Assembly: GCA_028015205.1 (NCBI GenBank)
Contig: CM051519.1
Location: forward strand, 92,773,539-92,837,538
Direction of reading: 5' to 3'
DNA: 64,000 nucleotides
Source of the DNA: Mytilisepta virgata
Taxonomy: Eukaryota; Mollusca; Bivalvia; Mytilida; Mytilidae
Positions 24,318 through 34,496 of this stretch are shown piece by piece. Within the stretch, counting starts at the first letter, position 1, and each line of letters begins with the position of its first letter. The position numbers and the translations under genes were made by a program. The notes under the pieces are model-generated. The model did no database searches and had not been told where the DNA came from. It saw only the letters and a program-made list of their open reading frames with translations.

Positions 24318-27300
24318 TCGTTGCGTGGGGTATAATAAAAATCGAACTTCTTTTTTATCAATCCAAAAACTTTGTATAAAAATCAGAAGAATCTGTAAAT
24401 TAAAACAGAGTGATCATATCTTTAATGTGGAGCCCTAATATATATTTAAGGTACATGTGTGTTTGAAGTCTTTATAATGTCAACAGACTAATACATTATA
24501 TATGAAAAGTCTGCATATATACTTTTTCTGGTGCCTCGATCCTGTGTAGAGAGAAAAGAAATTAACTAATTGCTGGTTATATATAGACTACAAGGAAAAC
24601 ATCAAGCAATTACTTGGACTTGATCGGATTTGAATAGTTGACAAACTTAAATTTTGATGACTGCAGTATAAACATTTCTCATTATTGCATTCAAAGAATT
24701 ATTTTGGCAATAAATCATGTGTGTATTGTTGATTTTACTGTTGTTTTTGTTGTTGTTTTGTATTGCACAATTGAAAGAGGATTATCATGTTTCATCATAC
24801 CCAAACCATGTTCAATAATGCTGCAATAAGTAGATTATTGGGTTTTCTGCATATTGATATTGTTAAATATCAGCCGAAAGCCAAAAGCCACAATATGAAG
24901 CTTTTTGGTGAGTAAGTGCAGCGAACTAGCCTAAAAGATTCATACTGTGTCGTGCGGCAGATATTTTACAGTACCTTTATGCAGAAAACCCGATAATCTG
25001 TTTATCGTACAAATGCTGTACATTTTAGTCGCCCGTGTGAGACATTTTTTACGCTTTGTTGTCCTCCTGGAGGTTAGCTTAATAACATCTGTTGTCACAT
25101 TGTGACATCGCTAATAAGTCCTCCTCTCATATTGTGACGTTGCTGATAGTCCTGCTGTTGTTGATAGCTTCTAATACGTCACAATGCCTTAATTCGGAGA
25201 TTAGAGGGCGGCTGAGCAGGGTGATATTGACGCAGGGAAGTACGATAATTACCTTTACCTGCAGTCCACTGCATAATAATATTAACTGATTTAGCATGTC
25301 ACTTGCATACACATTCACATATGTTAAAATCTGCATATCTATTACATTTCTCATTATACATGTACAAATATGCGGCAGAGCCCAAAACAAAAGGGATAAT
25401 AAATTTTAAATTGGAAAGGGCTCAATTTTGTTCTTCCAAAAAAGGAAAATACCTCATATCTATAATTTCTCCTGTCCCATTTTGTACTTGAATCAGTAAA
25501 ATACACTATACCGTCACTGTCAACATCTAATCCATTTAGAAATTTGAATGGTACATTGTCATATCCTGTAAAAGAGAAGATACGTAAAACTTGAATGATT
25601 AATTTGAGAGAGAAGATGGGAAGATCCATGCTACTTAATTCAAACACAGCAGGTAAACTACTTTTGGGAACCTCAGTTTTGGCATTTTTAAAGTCTAAAT
25701 TTTTTTTGTTCATTAACCTTGAGTTGACCAAGAAAGTACGACATAAAGAGAATTTCTTCCTCTCCTGTTTTATATTTAACTGACATATCTATAGCACTAG
25801 ACACCAGATGTACTTCCTGTCCTGTGGTATATATTTCACCTAAATACCTATACCACTAGACATTATAAAGTTGTTTATCTCCTGTTGTTATATTTTAACT
25901 TACATACCTATAGCATTAGAAACCAGAAATACTTTCTCTCCTGTAGAATTACTTTAACCTACATAATTACAGCACTAGAAACCAAAATTTCTTTATCTCC
26001 TGAAGATATATTTTAAATTACATACCTATAGCACTAGACACTAGAAGTTCTTTATCTACTGTAGTTATATTTTAACCTATAGCACTGGACACTAGACACC
26101 AGAAGTTCTTTATCTACTGTAGTTATATTTTAACATATAGCACTAGACACTAGAAGTTCTTTATCTCCTGTGGTTATATTTTAACCTACATACCTACAGC
26201 ACTAGACACCAGAAGTTCTTTATCTCCTGTAGTTATATTTTAACCTACATACCTACAGCACTAGACACCAGAAGTTCTTTATCTCCTGTAGTTATATTTT
26301 AACCTACATACCTACAGCACTAGACACCAGAAGTTCTTTATCTCCTGTTGTTATATTTTAACCTACATACCTACAGCACTAGACACCAGAAGTTCTTTAT
26401 CTCCTGTAGTTATATTTTAACCTACATACCTACAGCACTAGACACTAGAAGTTCTTTATCTCCAGTAGTAACATTAACTTTATAGAGTCCTGTGTAAGAT
26501 TCCAGAACCAACAGATTACCATCTCTGTCTATCTTCATTCCCTTAGGTCTACCACAAACTGGTTCTAGTTCAAATGACCCTGTAAAAAATTTTACAGTCA
26601 TTGTTAATCTGAACTATCTTTTTCATATCATACTGGAAATAGCAAAAAATAAATCATTCAATACTGAAAAAAAATTGAAAAAACAAATACAATTTGCACA
26701 ATTTTGCACCTGTCCCAAGTCAGGAACCTGTAGCCTTTCTTAGTCTTGTGTGTTTTTTTAATTTTGGTTCATTTGTATGTTTCGGAGTTTAGTGTGGCAA
26801 CCATTTCGCTGAACTAGTATGTAGGGCCAGCTGAAGTACGCCTCCGGGTTCGGGATTTTCTCGTTGCGTGTAAGTCCCATTGGTAGCCTTGGGCTGTTTT
26901 CTGCTCTTTGGTCTGGTTGACTCATTGACACATTCCCCGTTTCCAATCTCTATTCTACAATTGTTTACCCTGTGATAAATATAATTTACATCTTTGCCCA
27001 AATATATACTTTCTGAGTATTTTAGAAATAGGCAGTTTATTGGTATCATAGTGCAAAGAGGACATCTAATAAACTGTGATCTAAACATTACCTGTTTGCC
27101 CAAAGGCCTAAAATGAAATTAGGTTAGTTTGCTGTCCGTAAGACCCACCAAATTTGTTGCCGCCCAAATAATTTTATTGTTGATTAAAAAATATTTTTTT
27201 AATGAAAATTTGCGATAGTGCTGAGTCCATTACGGTGCGTTGTTTGTTTTCTCCATGAATCGGTATTTAGTAATATCGACAAGTAATCTTATAGTGCCCC

Positions 27301-30300
27301 ATTAATTTACTTGGTACAGGAAACTTTTAAAGCGAGTATATCATTCAAAAGTGAAGGACTTGGATATCTTCAAGTCGTTTTTAAAATTCAGCATCTTTCC
27401 CCTCACATTCGGGAAAGACGTGAAGTCTTTGAACTCATGTGATTGTGAAGGTCTATAAACAGATGAAATAAAGTTATATGAAAAACCAGACCACATGGCA
27501 GGATGTTTTCGACAACTTAACCGATGATGACAGAATAAAGTTGATGTAAAGGACTTTTTTTGACAACTTAACCAAATGGGATGTTCACGGAATAAAGAAT
27601 TAATTCATGTAAATATTTGCAAAAGAATACTAAAGCGACGAAACAGCGGGAAATGTCTGTAAAGGCAGTTTTGAAATTGAAATAAAAGTGTTGAGTTCCA
27701 AGTTGAGTTCATTTACTACTATATATATTTTATCGAATTTGTACCTTCCCATTTGTATTAAGATATAAAATTGTTAACTGTTGTTGTCGTTTTACCCTAA
27801 TACAAGAGAAAATTTTGCAACTCAAAATTAAGTAATATGTAGTTAATTAGTAACTTTAAAAGTCAAAAGAGAAATAGATTTAAAGTCATTTTTTACCTAT
27901 TTCTAAATAAAAATTAATTTAGATTTTTTTCCAACACCTCTTCCTTGAATATCAAAACAAGACCAATTTAGGATGTCTGGACCTGCGTCCCATGCAAATA
28001 AAAGAATTTTTAGCATCCAGTGTTCTCAATTTCAATAAAACTTTAAGTTCTGTACCATTGTAAGATTTAGGTTACTCAAAATTGATCCATTTCGCAAAAA
28101 ATCAATTTTTTATTTCTCTTTCAAATCACCCAAAAAGTGATGGTGCACATGTACATTGTGGTTAGAATAATTGTACAAAATATCAGAAATGCAATTATGG
28201 GGAATGTGTTGGAATTTCAGATTACACAAAAAATGTGTGAGTCTTCCAAGGAAGACATGTGTCGCCTGCGGACGTCAATTTTTACAAAAAATATTAAAAT
28301 TTTCTAAAAATGAAATATATGCACACCTTTGCATTAAAATCAATGCACAGAGAAAGTTTCATCAAATTGCTGTGAGCCGTTATGGAGTAGTTGAGGATAG
28401 AAGTTTTGAACCCCCCCCCTTTTTTTTCAAAAATGTCAATTTTTACAAAAAAAAATTTAAAATTTTTAAAAATAAAATATATACGCACACCTGTACATTA
28501 AGGTTAATGCACAGAGAAAGTTTCATCAAATTCCTTAGAGCAGTGATGGAGTAGTTGAGGATAGAAGTTTTTACCCCCCCCTTTTTTTTCAGAAATGTTA
28601 ATTTTAAGGAAAAAAAATTAAAATTTTCTAAAAATGAAATATATATGCACTCCTGTGCATTAAGGTTAATGCACAGAGAAAGTTTAATCAAATTCCTTTA
28701 AGCGGTTATAGAGAAGTTGACGATAGAAGTTCCCCCCCCCCTTTTTTTTTGCAAAAATGTCAATTTTTACAAAAAAAATTAAAATTTTCTAAAAATGAAA
28801 TATATATGCACACCTTTGCATTAAGGTTAATGCACAGAGAAAGTTTCATCAAATTCCTTTGAGCGGTTATAGAGTACTTGAGGATAAAAGTTTTGCCCCC
28901 CCTTTTTTTTCAAAAATGTCAATTTTTACAAAAAAAATTTTTAAATTTTTAAAAAATAAAATATATATGCACACCTGTGCATTAAGGTTAATGCACAGAG
29001 AAAGTTTCATCAAATTCCTTAGAGCGGTTTACGAGCAGTTGAGGATAGAAGAAAAGTGTGACGATGCAAGACGCAAGACGCAAGACGACAGATAGTGATC
29101 CCTATGTGTCGACCATGCGTCACAAAAAGGGTACCCTAAAAACCTGATGTGCCTAAACATGACAGAGTTCAACAAATGATAAATTTGACAATTTTCAAAT
29201 CACTACAAAATGGGACATTTTTAATTTCTAAGTGTTCAATATTCAAGAAGTGCAGGGTTTATGGTGTTGGAGTTTCAGATTACACATAGTATGTGCACTT
29301 TTTCTCGGATGGACGGAGTCACCACAATCTTAGACCTGCTTCTGCCTTTGGCAGCAGGTTAAAATCAATAACAACTAGAACAATTTGTTTTATTCATCAT
29401 GTTCATAGATATTAAGATATATACCCAAAATTCATGTTTGTCATCACAAAAGTCTTGGGAAAAAAATAAATCCTTTGGGCCATGAGTCGGAAAGGGCAAA
29501 AAAAGAATATTTTAATGGTGGCCTAAATAGGATGGGGTACCAGGAAATTATGTTTGTATAGTATCTTTGAAAGTACACTCCTGTACTCCAATAGTAAAAT
29601 AGCATATTATTTCATTAAAGGTTGTTCAATAAATATGATATTTAAAACTTTGTCGCCAATAAGCATAAAAGAAGTTTCAAAGTTGATGCACAAAGGTAAA
29701 TAGTAAATACATGTAGATAAAATTATCCATTCATTAATGAAATAATTCTACCTGTTCAATAAGTTACCTATAAAGTCCATAATTTATTTGTCCAGTTTGA
29801 TCTAATAGTAATTTCACAGTTAAAATATCTGAAGCCTAAATTTGACAATTTAAGATTACAATATCTATTTTTACCACATCCAGTCAGATTTTGTCCAAAA
29901 CGAGTAACTTCCCAGAGTTCCTTTCCCTTGAAAGCAACAACTCTTCCATCAGCCAGACCTGTGAAAATTGTTCCTGAAAAATAATTCTAGCAGCTAAGTT
30001 AGGTTTTTTTTACAAAAAAAATACGAACATTTATACGTAACAAAATATTTTCAATGACACCAAATTTGTATGCCGTGTTTGTGGGGTCTGAAATTTGTGG
30101 ATTTTAAATTTAAAAATTTAATGTGAAAGGTGTTTAGCTGCAAGAATTTCATTACTTATTCAGATTACAGAAACATGAAACTTTTATCCCATAGATTTTT
30201 TTTTAAGTCTACCTCCAAAATTAATGAAACCACATAGGCCAGAACCTTGGAACTTTCATCACAAGAACAGTTCAACAATTCGGAAAAGACAATTGTAAGT

Positions 30301-33300
30301 TTATTAACTTGTGTCTGATCCAATTGTCTTTTGTTCTGACAATAAAAAAAGTAACAGTTCAACAATCTGAGAATAAGTGCTCCACTACCTCAGCGTATGG
30401 AAGGACATTATAATCCTGTTACAATTCTCCTTCTTTGGTCAAGACTTTTACATATGCACTGATTTTGAATACTCGCCAGTTGAAAAAATATCATGATCCA
30501 GAAGTATTGACAATTCATAGTTTGTTGGATTTATTGTCTCACAGAATCTTTACCAACCGGAACATTCCTAATGATAAGTATTTGTCATAATCAACCATAA
30601 TTCGAAAACAACATGTAGTACTGTAAAGTCAAGCAAAGACTTTGACATGTTCCAACATTTGGCTCTTAACATATTTCTTTACATCAAACACATATTATGT
30701 GCAACACTTATACTGTTTCAGTTTTCTAAAGCCGACTAATTTTCTGCTTTAGCCTAATCTGAATAACAAAAATGTAAAATAAAAATTTAAATATTCCTAC
30801 ATTAGTTGACATATGATATTTTTTTCCAATTTAATAGAATTATACTAATATTCTAAACAGAGAATTTAGTTTTTCTTAAATTTCTAGCTATGTCGTAAAG
30901 GAACTCTTCATTAGTTTATTTTTCAGGGGATAGCGCGAACGCAGTCCCCCACACTAAAAAATTGCGTACCCGAGTTGCCCACATTTGGGGCAATCGCAGG
31001 CTTCAGCCTAACCGGAGTGCAATGGAAAGGCCTCGACCTGGGGAGACCGCCTTTTTGATCACGGTACTCCCTGTACCAGGTAAGTATGCTTGAGACAAAA
31101 TTTGGACGAGTTAAATATCCAAACTTTTCTAGAACACATGAGGTGAACTGCAATTATTGAAACAGTTATTTTTGTTCTTAAAACTTTTAAACAAGACAGA
31201 ATTTTTCATAAAATTTTATCAACCAAACGTTATTAACATTATGGACAATTATTTTGTTTTTAATCATAAACATTATAGGAATAAAATCAATAAAACTGTT
31301 AATACTCAGGTCAGATACCTTATACAGCAGTCCCGACAACTCTAGTCATTTAATCTTTTTTTTCTATTTATAGATCAACAAACCACCACCTTAAAATCTA
31401 ATGAATAATTCAATACTAGCCAATAATTAAATGTACATATCAATGATAAACATGTGTATGGTCAAATAACTTTTAACAACATTTTTTACAAGAAACATTT
31501 GATGCTGTCAAAATGTGTTTCTTGGACAAGTTCAAATTTTATTTATTATTTAACAACTTGGTATAAATATTTTATTTAAGTCTCACAAGTGTTAAATTAT
31601 TTCAATCATATAAAATGAAAACCAGTGTTCCAAACTGACTTTCATGCTATAGTCTATAAATATTTTACAACTTTTATTTTTCAATTAAAAATATTTCCTT
31701 AGACAATTAAGTTTTCTCAAACCACTGGTTTTTTTTAAATGCAGATGTTATTATTTTTATTTTTTTTCCGTAAGATCTTCTAAAATAATTTTGTTGTTAA
31801 TAATAAATAAATGTTGTTTACTTTTATGATAAATAAAGAATAAATTAAACATTTGATTATTTCAATTAGATTATTTCAATAAGCAATTCAGCATATTAAA
31901 CAAAGAAAGGAATATATTTGTCTATAGAACAGAAATATAATGAATCACAGAGAATTTCATTTGATGAAAAATGACAAATATATTTCTAAATAGTTACTTT
32001 AAAACTACATACTAAAACAATATAGAGTAAATTCTTTAGGAAGATAGCATACTGGTACTAATTTTTTGACAAAAATGATTATTTTATATAAACTGACTAT
32101 TCGACTTATGAAATATTGGTAGCTCTGTTCAAAGATAAGAAATAATGTAAAATGTTTAGTAATTGTGTAAAATATTAAAGTGCAATACCTCTTGTTATGT
32201 TCAGGCTATGTTTTAAGGGAAAGCTATATTGGTTCTTATTCAGGGGATAGCGCGAACGCAGTCCCCCACACTAAAAAATTGCGTACCCGAGTTGCCCACA
32301 TTTGGGGCAATCGCAGGCTTCAGCCTAACCGGAGTGCAATGGAAAGGCCTCGACCTGGGGAGACCGCCTTTTTGATCACGGTACTCCCTGTACCAGGTAA
32401 GTATGCTTGAGACAAAATTTTGACAAGTTAAATATCCAATTTTTTTCTATAACAAGTAAGGTGAATTGCAAATTTTCAGATTAATTATAATAGCTCTTAC
32501 AACTTACGAAAAAACAGAATTTTTTATTAAAGGCTTAAAGTCATGCATTTACAATATTATGGATATCAAAATAGCTTTAAATTATTAAAGTTGATTAATA
32601 AAATCAATAATCTGATTATCTCCAAGGTAGAATATTTCTATTATCAGTCCCGACAACTCTGATCTGCTTTACTGATATCTTGTTCTATTTATAGATCAAC
32701 TGAATACAACTATATATCAGATAATGATAACAGCTAGTGGTGTCTTCACATCATTTTCTAATTAAAGAGATTTTTCAAAAGTACGATTACTACACAAGCA
32801 TTTTCATTAAAATTATTATTAAAATAAAACACTTTTCAAAATGTTTTTTAAATTTCTTAAACATTTTAAAAAAAAACTGTTGTACATAAAATCCATTTTT
32901 TCTTCATAAAATAATTGGTTACTTACTCTACAAAATTTTTTAAACTTACATGTGTAATAAAAAATGTAGAAAAAAAACTGTTTTCCCTAAGTTAAATAGT
33001 TTTTTAATTATTCAGTTAGACTCTTACAATAATTTGCTGTTTTCTACTTTATTTGATGAAAAATAGTGTAATTTTCTTCTCTTCTCTACATACGAGAGAT
33101 AATGAGTTATAATTTTTCAAAATGATAATCCTTCTTAAATTATTTTGACAAAAACAGATTTTTCAACATAAAACTACTATTTGATTCCAGAACTACATGA
33201 AGCTTTTATTAAAACTTTTCAATGTATGATTAATTAATACTAATACTTAATTCTTAAATATATGAATTATATTTACAAACAATTAACTAGAACTTTCAAA

Positions 33301-34496
33301 AAGTATAATTTTAAATAATTTTCTATCTTGTTTTGTAACATACATGTACCACAAAATTAAATTTACCATTTTTATTTACAGCAAATGATTCAGGTCCTGC
33401 AACTTGTCCTTCAAACAATCTTGTAGCTTTCTGAAGAACAGAATTTTTCTTCAATGCTCTGTCTAAAACTGGTGGATTTGGGTAACTGTAAATACAGTAT
33501 AACCTTTAATGAAACCGTTCTACAAAAATATTATCCAAGTTTGTTTTTTTTTTTTTAAAATTATTTGAATTTTATTTGAAAGTCTCTAAAAGTGTCAGAT
33601 CTCAAGAGCTCGTCATTCATCTAGTTTAACTGAAATTTGTATGCTAAAAAACTTTAATATGCAAATTTCTGATGTAGTAAACAAACACAGCAAAAAAAAT
33701 TTTTATCTGCAAACTTCCTGTTCTTTAAGTTCATTTTGCATCAATGTGTTACATTTTTCAAACATCTTCATAATTAATTAAACTAACAATATTTAGTTAG
33801 GAACGATACTGGAGAGAAAACAGCCTGTTATTTTCTTTTTTAAAACAAGATAAAATAGCCATTTCGCTTAATAATCTCAAGCAGGGATTTTGACAAGAGC
33901 ATAAAAATATGGAAATGATACTGTGCAGCCATTTTACTACATGTATGTATAACAAAGAAATCGCAAAGGACAAATCAAGACTTCAAAAAGTGGCATTCCA
34001 CAAAAACAAAAACGAAAAAAACCTTGTATGGTGTTATATTACACTTAAATATGTGATAATTAAATCTAAAGTTCAATGTCATTTTGTTACTGATACTATA
34101 TGATAGCAGGGATTTTGAGATAAAGTAGTTTATAGACTGTATAGTGTTTCTCCCAGCCCTCAGAACAGAAGTCTAAAAAGGCACCTTAAGTGCATAAATG
34201 GAGCAAAGAAAGGCACACGAATTTTGTTAGGGCACATCCAAATAAAAAAAATAATTTCAAAAAGGGGATGGAACTTTATTATACTAAACATGCTTGGGAG
34301 AAACACTACACTGTAGTCAGTATTTTTAACAAAAGAAGCAAACAGAAAAATCTCCATTCTTTCACAAGACAAATCATTTATATGTCTAGTTTAAAAGACT
34401 TACATATAAGCAGGTGGATCTATAGGACAGGGTAACAGGTACAAATAGGCAACCAGTATGACAACGACTGATGTAATCTTCCATGACTTGGATATA
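19185..34496 (-). CDS. APMAP: APMAP-like / strictosidine synthase-like membrane beta-propeller protein
   Basis: Single-pass membrane protein with a lumenal six-bladed propeller of the strictosidine-synthase-like/paraoxonase superfamily; the vertebrate protein has arylesterase activity. Exons on the minus strand, high to low: 34496-34404, 33485-33367, 29973-29875, 26579-26430, 25565-25453, 21909-21749, 20808-20607, 19406-19185. All phases agree, giving about 385 residues against 416 in human. Features: a hydrophobic anchor (ITSVVVILVAYLYLLP) followed by IDPP; RLFEGQVAGPESF; FTGLADGRVV; EPVCGRPKGM; VYFTDSSTKW; LPNGVAIS; ENLPGYADNI; and the C-terminal LYIGNFKIPF before TAA. The exon encoding the N-terminal cytosolic tail and start codon was not found between 34,500 and 37,840. 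U1 snRNA genes sit in the intron 33366-29974, and a decoy-donor array follows exon 26579-26430. Confidence 0.93.
19407..20606. other. APMAP last intron
   Basis: Contains a G+C-richer patch at 20,155-20,310 that may be an old repeat. No exon recognised. Confidence 0.6.
20607..20808 (-). CDS. APMAP: APMAP exon: ENLPGYADNI blade
   Basis: It encodes GQSDIFAENLPGYADNIKLN, then NFYVGLG and PGLKKFIAK. Two donors are possible. GTATTG after 20607 keeps frame with the next exon and gives a gap-free match to the vertebrate family. GTGAAT after 20581 would shift frame, so the first was chosen. Confidence 0.9.
21046..21570 (-). mobile_element. Related interspersed repeat, opposite orientation
   Basis: It starts GAGGCTCCCAGCAGCCTG on the plus strand and ends ACGCCAAGTGATGGCAACAG then CTCAC, the reverse of the ends of the element at 16341. 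It lies in an APMAP intron. Confidence 0.6.
21749..21909 (-). CDS. APMAP: APMAP exon: LPNGVAIS blade
   Basis: The acceptor is TTTTCAG and the donor GTAAAG. It encodes VMELRNTGRFLSFNPDT, then YLPNGVAISADGSFVVISE. It leaves in phase 2 and joins the exon at 20808 to restore an Arg codon. Confidence 0.94.
21910..23073. other. APMAP intron with degenerate internal repeats
   Basis: Blocks such as AATCAGTCAAAGCTAACTTG and AATAAATAAAGTCCC recur about every 170 bp from 22,500 to 23,040 in diverged form, probably an old tandem core of an element next to the one at 23,074. Confidence 0.5.
23074..24335. mobile_element. Non-autonomous element with a 169-bp tandem core
   Basis: The core has five units starting TTCAAAGGGGCGTAACTCCT at 23263, 23432, 23601, 23770 and 23939, spaced exactly 169 bp and nearly identical. 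It is preceded by a hairpin-like GTGAGCACGCTCAC and followed by (GGAC)n at 24256-24291 and a terminal hairpin CGCAACTTCGTTGCG inside a TACCC...GGGGTA frame. The plan resembles bivalve pearl/Helitron-like elements with a satellite core. Confidence 0.75.
24336..25452. other. APMAP intron around the MITE candidate
   Basis: AT-rich except 25,020-25,290, where CACATTGTGACATCGCTAAT and similar short repeats of TGTGACRTYGCT occur two to three times. Function unknown. Confidence 0.5.
24832..24999. mobile_element. MITE candidate with 22-bp inverted ends
   Basis: The ends AGATTATTGGGTTTTCTGCA and TGCAGAAAACCCGATAATCT are inverses with one mismatch across 22 bp. They enclose about 124 bp with a further short palindrome (GATATTGTTAAATATC). 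No coding capacity. Confidence 0.65.
25453..25565 (-). CDS. APMAP: APMAP exon: VYFTDSS blade
   Basis: The acceptor is TTTTACAG and the donor GTATTT. It encodes FKFLNGLDVDSDGIVYFTDS followed by STKWDRRNYRYE, the most diagnostic stretch of the family. Confidence 0.95.
25780..26475 (-). repeat. ~59-bp tandem array spanning the APMAP exon end and splice donor
   Basis: About twelve units. On the minus strand each unit carries GGAGATAAAGAACTTCT, then AGTGCTGTAG|GTATGT and an AT-rich start of intron. The first unit is the real exon 3' end (26475-26430). Units near the exon (26160-26430) are nearly identical, while those further away (25,780-26,100) are increasingly diverged and partly shortened. 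Confidence 0.93.
26430..26579 (-). CDS. APMAP: APMAP exon with repeated 3' edge
   Basis: The acceptor is TTTTACAG above 26579 and the donor GTATGT starts at 26429. It encodes SFELEPVCGRPKGMKIDRD, then NLLVLESYTGLYKVN and ELLVSSAV. The final ~33 coding bases together with the donor and intron start are repeated about eleven times downstream (25,780-26,429). Confidence 0.93.
26705..26960. mobile_element. Degenerate mytilid-type interspersed repeat
   Basis: It contains GCGCTGAACTAG-like text: TTTCGCTGAACTAGTATGTA, GGGCCAGCTGAAGTACGCCT, and GACTCATTGACACATTCCCC. I recognise these blocks from a very abundant repeat of Mytilus genomes. The copy is mutated and sits in an APMAP intron. Recognition is from memory. 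Confidence 0.55.
26961..28275. other. APMAP intron, nothing recognised
   Basis: Unique sequence between two repeats. No exon, RNA gene or repeat structure seen. Confidence 0.5.
28276..29100. mobile_element. Element with a ~162-bp tandem core
   Basis: Five units, each with CACAGAGAAAGTTTCATCAA (at about 28345, 28510, 28672, 28833, 28994; spacing 161-164), a C-tract followed by a T-tract, and an AAAAATGAAATATATATGCA block. It ends with a (GCAAGAC)n run near 29066-29086. Like the 23,074 element it has a core near 160-170 bp and a GAC-rich end. Confidence 0.7.
29875..29973 (-). CDS. APMAP: APMAP exon: first propeller blade
   Basis: The acceptor is TTTTTCAG and the donor GTAAAA. It encodes TIFTGLADGRVVAFKGKELW, equivalent to FTGTADGRVVKLENGE in the vertebrate protein, and ends RFGQNLTGC. 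Confidence 0.93.
30924..31087 (-). ncRNA. RNU1: U1 spliceosomal snRNA, copy 1
   Basis: RNA of the U1 snRNP, which recognises 5' splice sites. Read on the minus strand it is 164 nt, the same length as human U1. It starts ATACTTACCTG (the part that pairs with the splice donor), has the stem-loop II loop ATTGCACTCC bound by U1A, a single-stranded AATTTTTTAG Sm site, and the 3' stem ending CGCGCTATCCCCTG. The stem-loop I loop reads GATCAAAAAG, where the U1-70K consensus is GATCANGAAG, a one-base departure. It lies in an APMAP intron on the same strand and is identical to copy 2. Confidence 0.97.
31129..31147 (-). promoter_or_regulatory. Proximal sequence element of U1 copy 1
   Basis: On the minus strand TTCACCTCATGTGTTCTAG, at about -42 to -60 from the U1 start. 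The same block with few changes sits at the same distance upstream of copy 2, as expected for the PSE bound by SNAPc. An AT-rich GGATATTTAAC block follows nearer the start in both. Confidence 0.7.
31328..31379 (-). promoter_or_regulatory. Candidate distal element of U1 copy 1
   Basis: AGAGTTGTCGGGACTG on the minus strand at -241 to -256, followed further upstream by GTTGATCTATAAATAGA. Both blocks recur upstream of copy 2, the first at exactly the same distance. The position fits a distal sequence element of snRNA genes; I see no clear octamer. Confidence 0.5.
32241..32404 (-). ncRNA. RNU1: U1 spliceosomal snRNA, copy 2
   Basis: 164 nt, identical base for base to the copy 1.3 kb away, while the downstream (3') flanks differ. 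The upstream flanks keep only islands of identity at matching distances. This is the pattern of two working genes kept alike by selection or gene conversion, not of a recent simple duplication. The same U1 landmarks are present: ATACTTACCTG at the 5' end, ATTGCACTCC, AATTTTTTAG. Confidence 0.97.
32447..32465 (-). promoter_or_regulatory. Proximal sequence element of U1 copy 2
   Basis: On the minus strand TTCACCTTACTTGTTATAG, at about -43 to -61, aligned with the copy 1 element. It shares TTCACCT and TGTT.TAG with that element. Confidence 0.7.
32645..32700 (-). promoter_or_regulatory. Candidate distal element of U1 copy 2
   Basis: The same AGAGTTGTCGGGACTG block at -241 to -256 from the U1 start and the same GTTGATCTATAAATAGA block beyond it. 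The intervening sequence is not conserved. Confidence 0.5.
33367..33485 (-). CDS. APMAP: APMAP exon: propeller start
   Basis: The acceptor is TTTACAG and the donor GTAAAT. It encodes YPNPPVLDR, then ATRLFEGQVAGPESFAVNKN, the counterpart of human RLFENQLVGPES. It leaves in phase 1 and joins the exon at 29973. Confidence 0.93.

Noticed and set aside
28171..28691. ORFs on both strands within the 28 kb tandem array
   Set aside because: They follow the repeat unit and change frame with the length of the C/T tracts.
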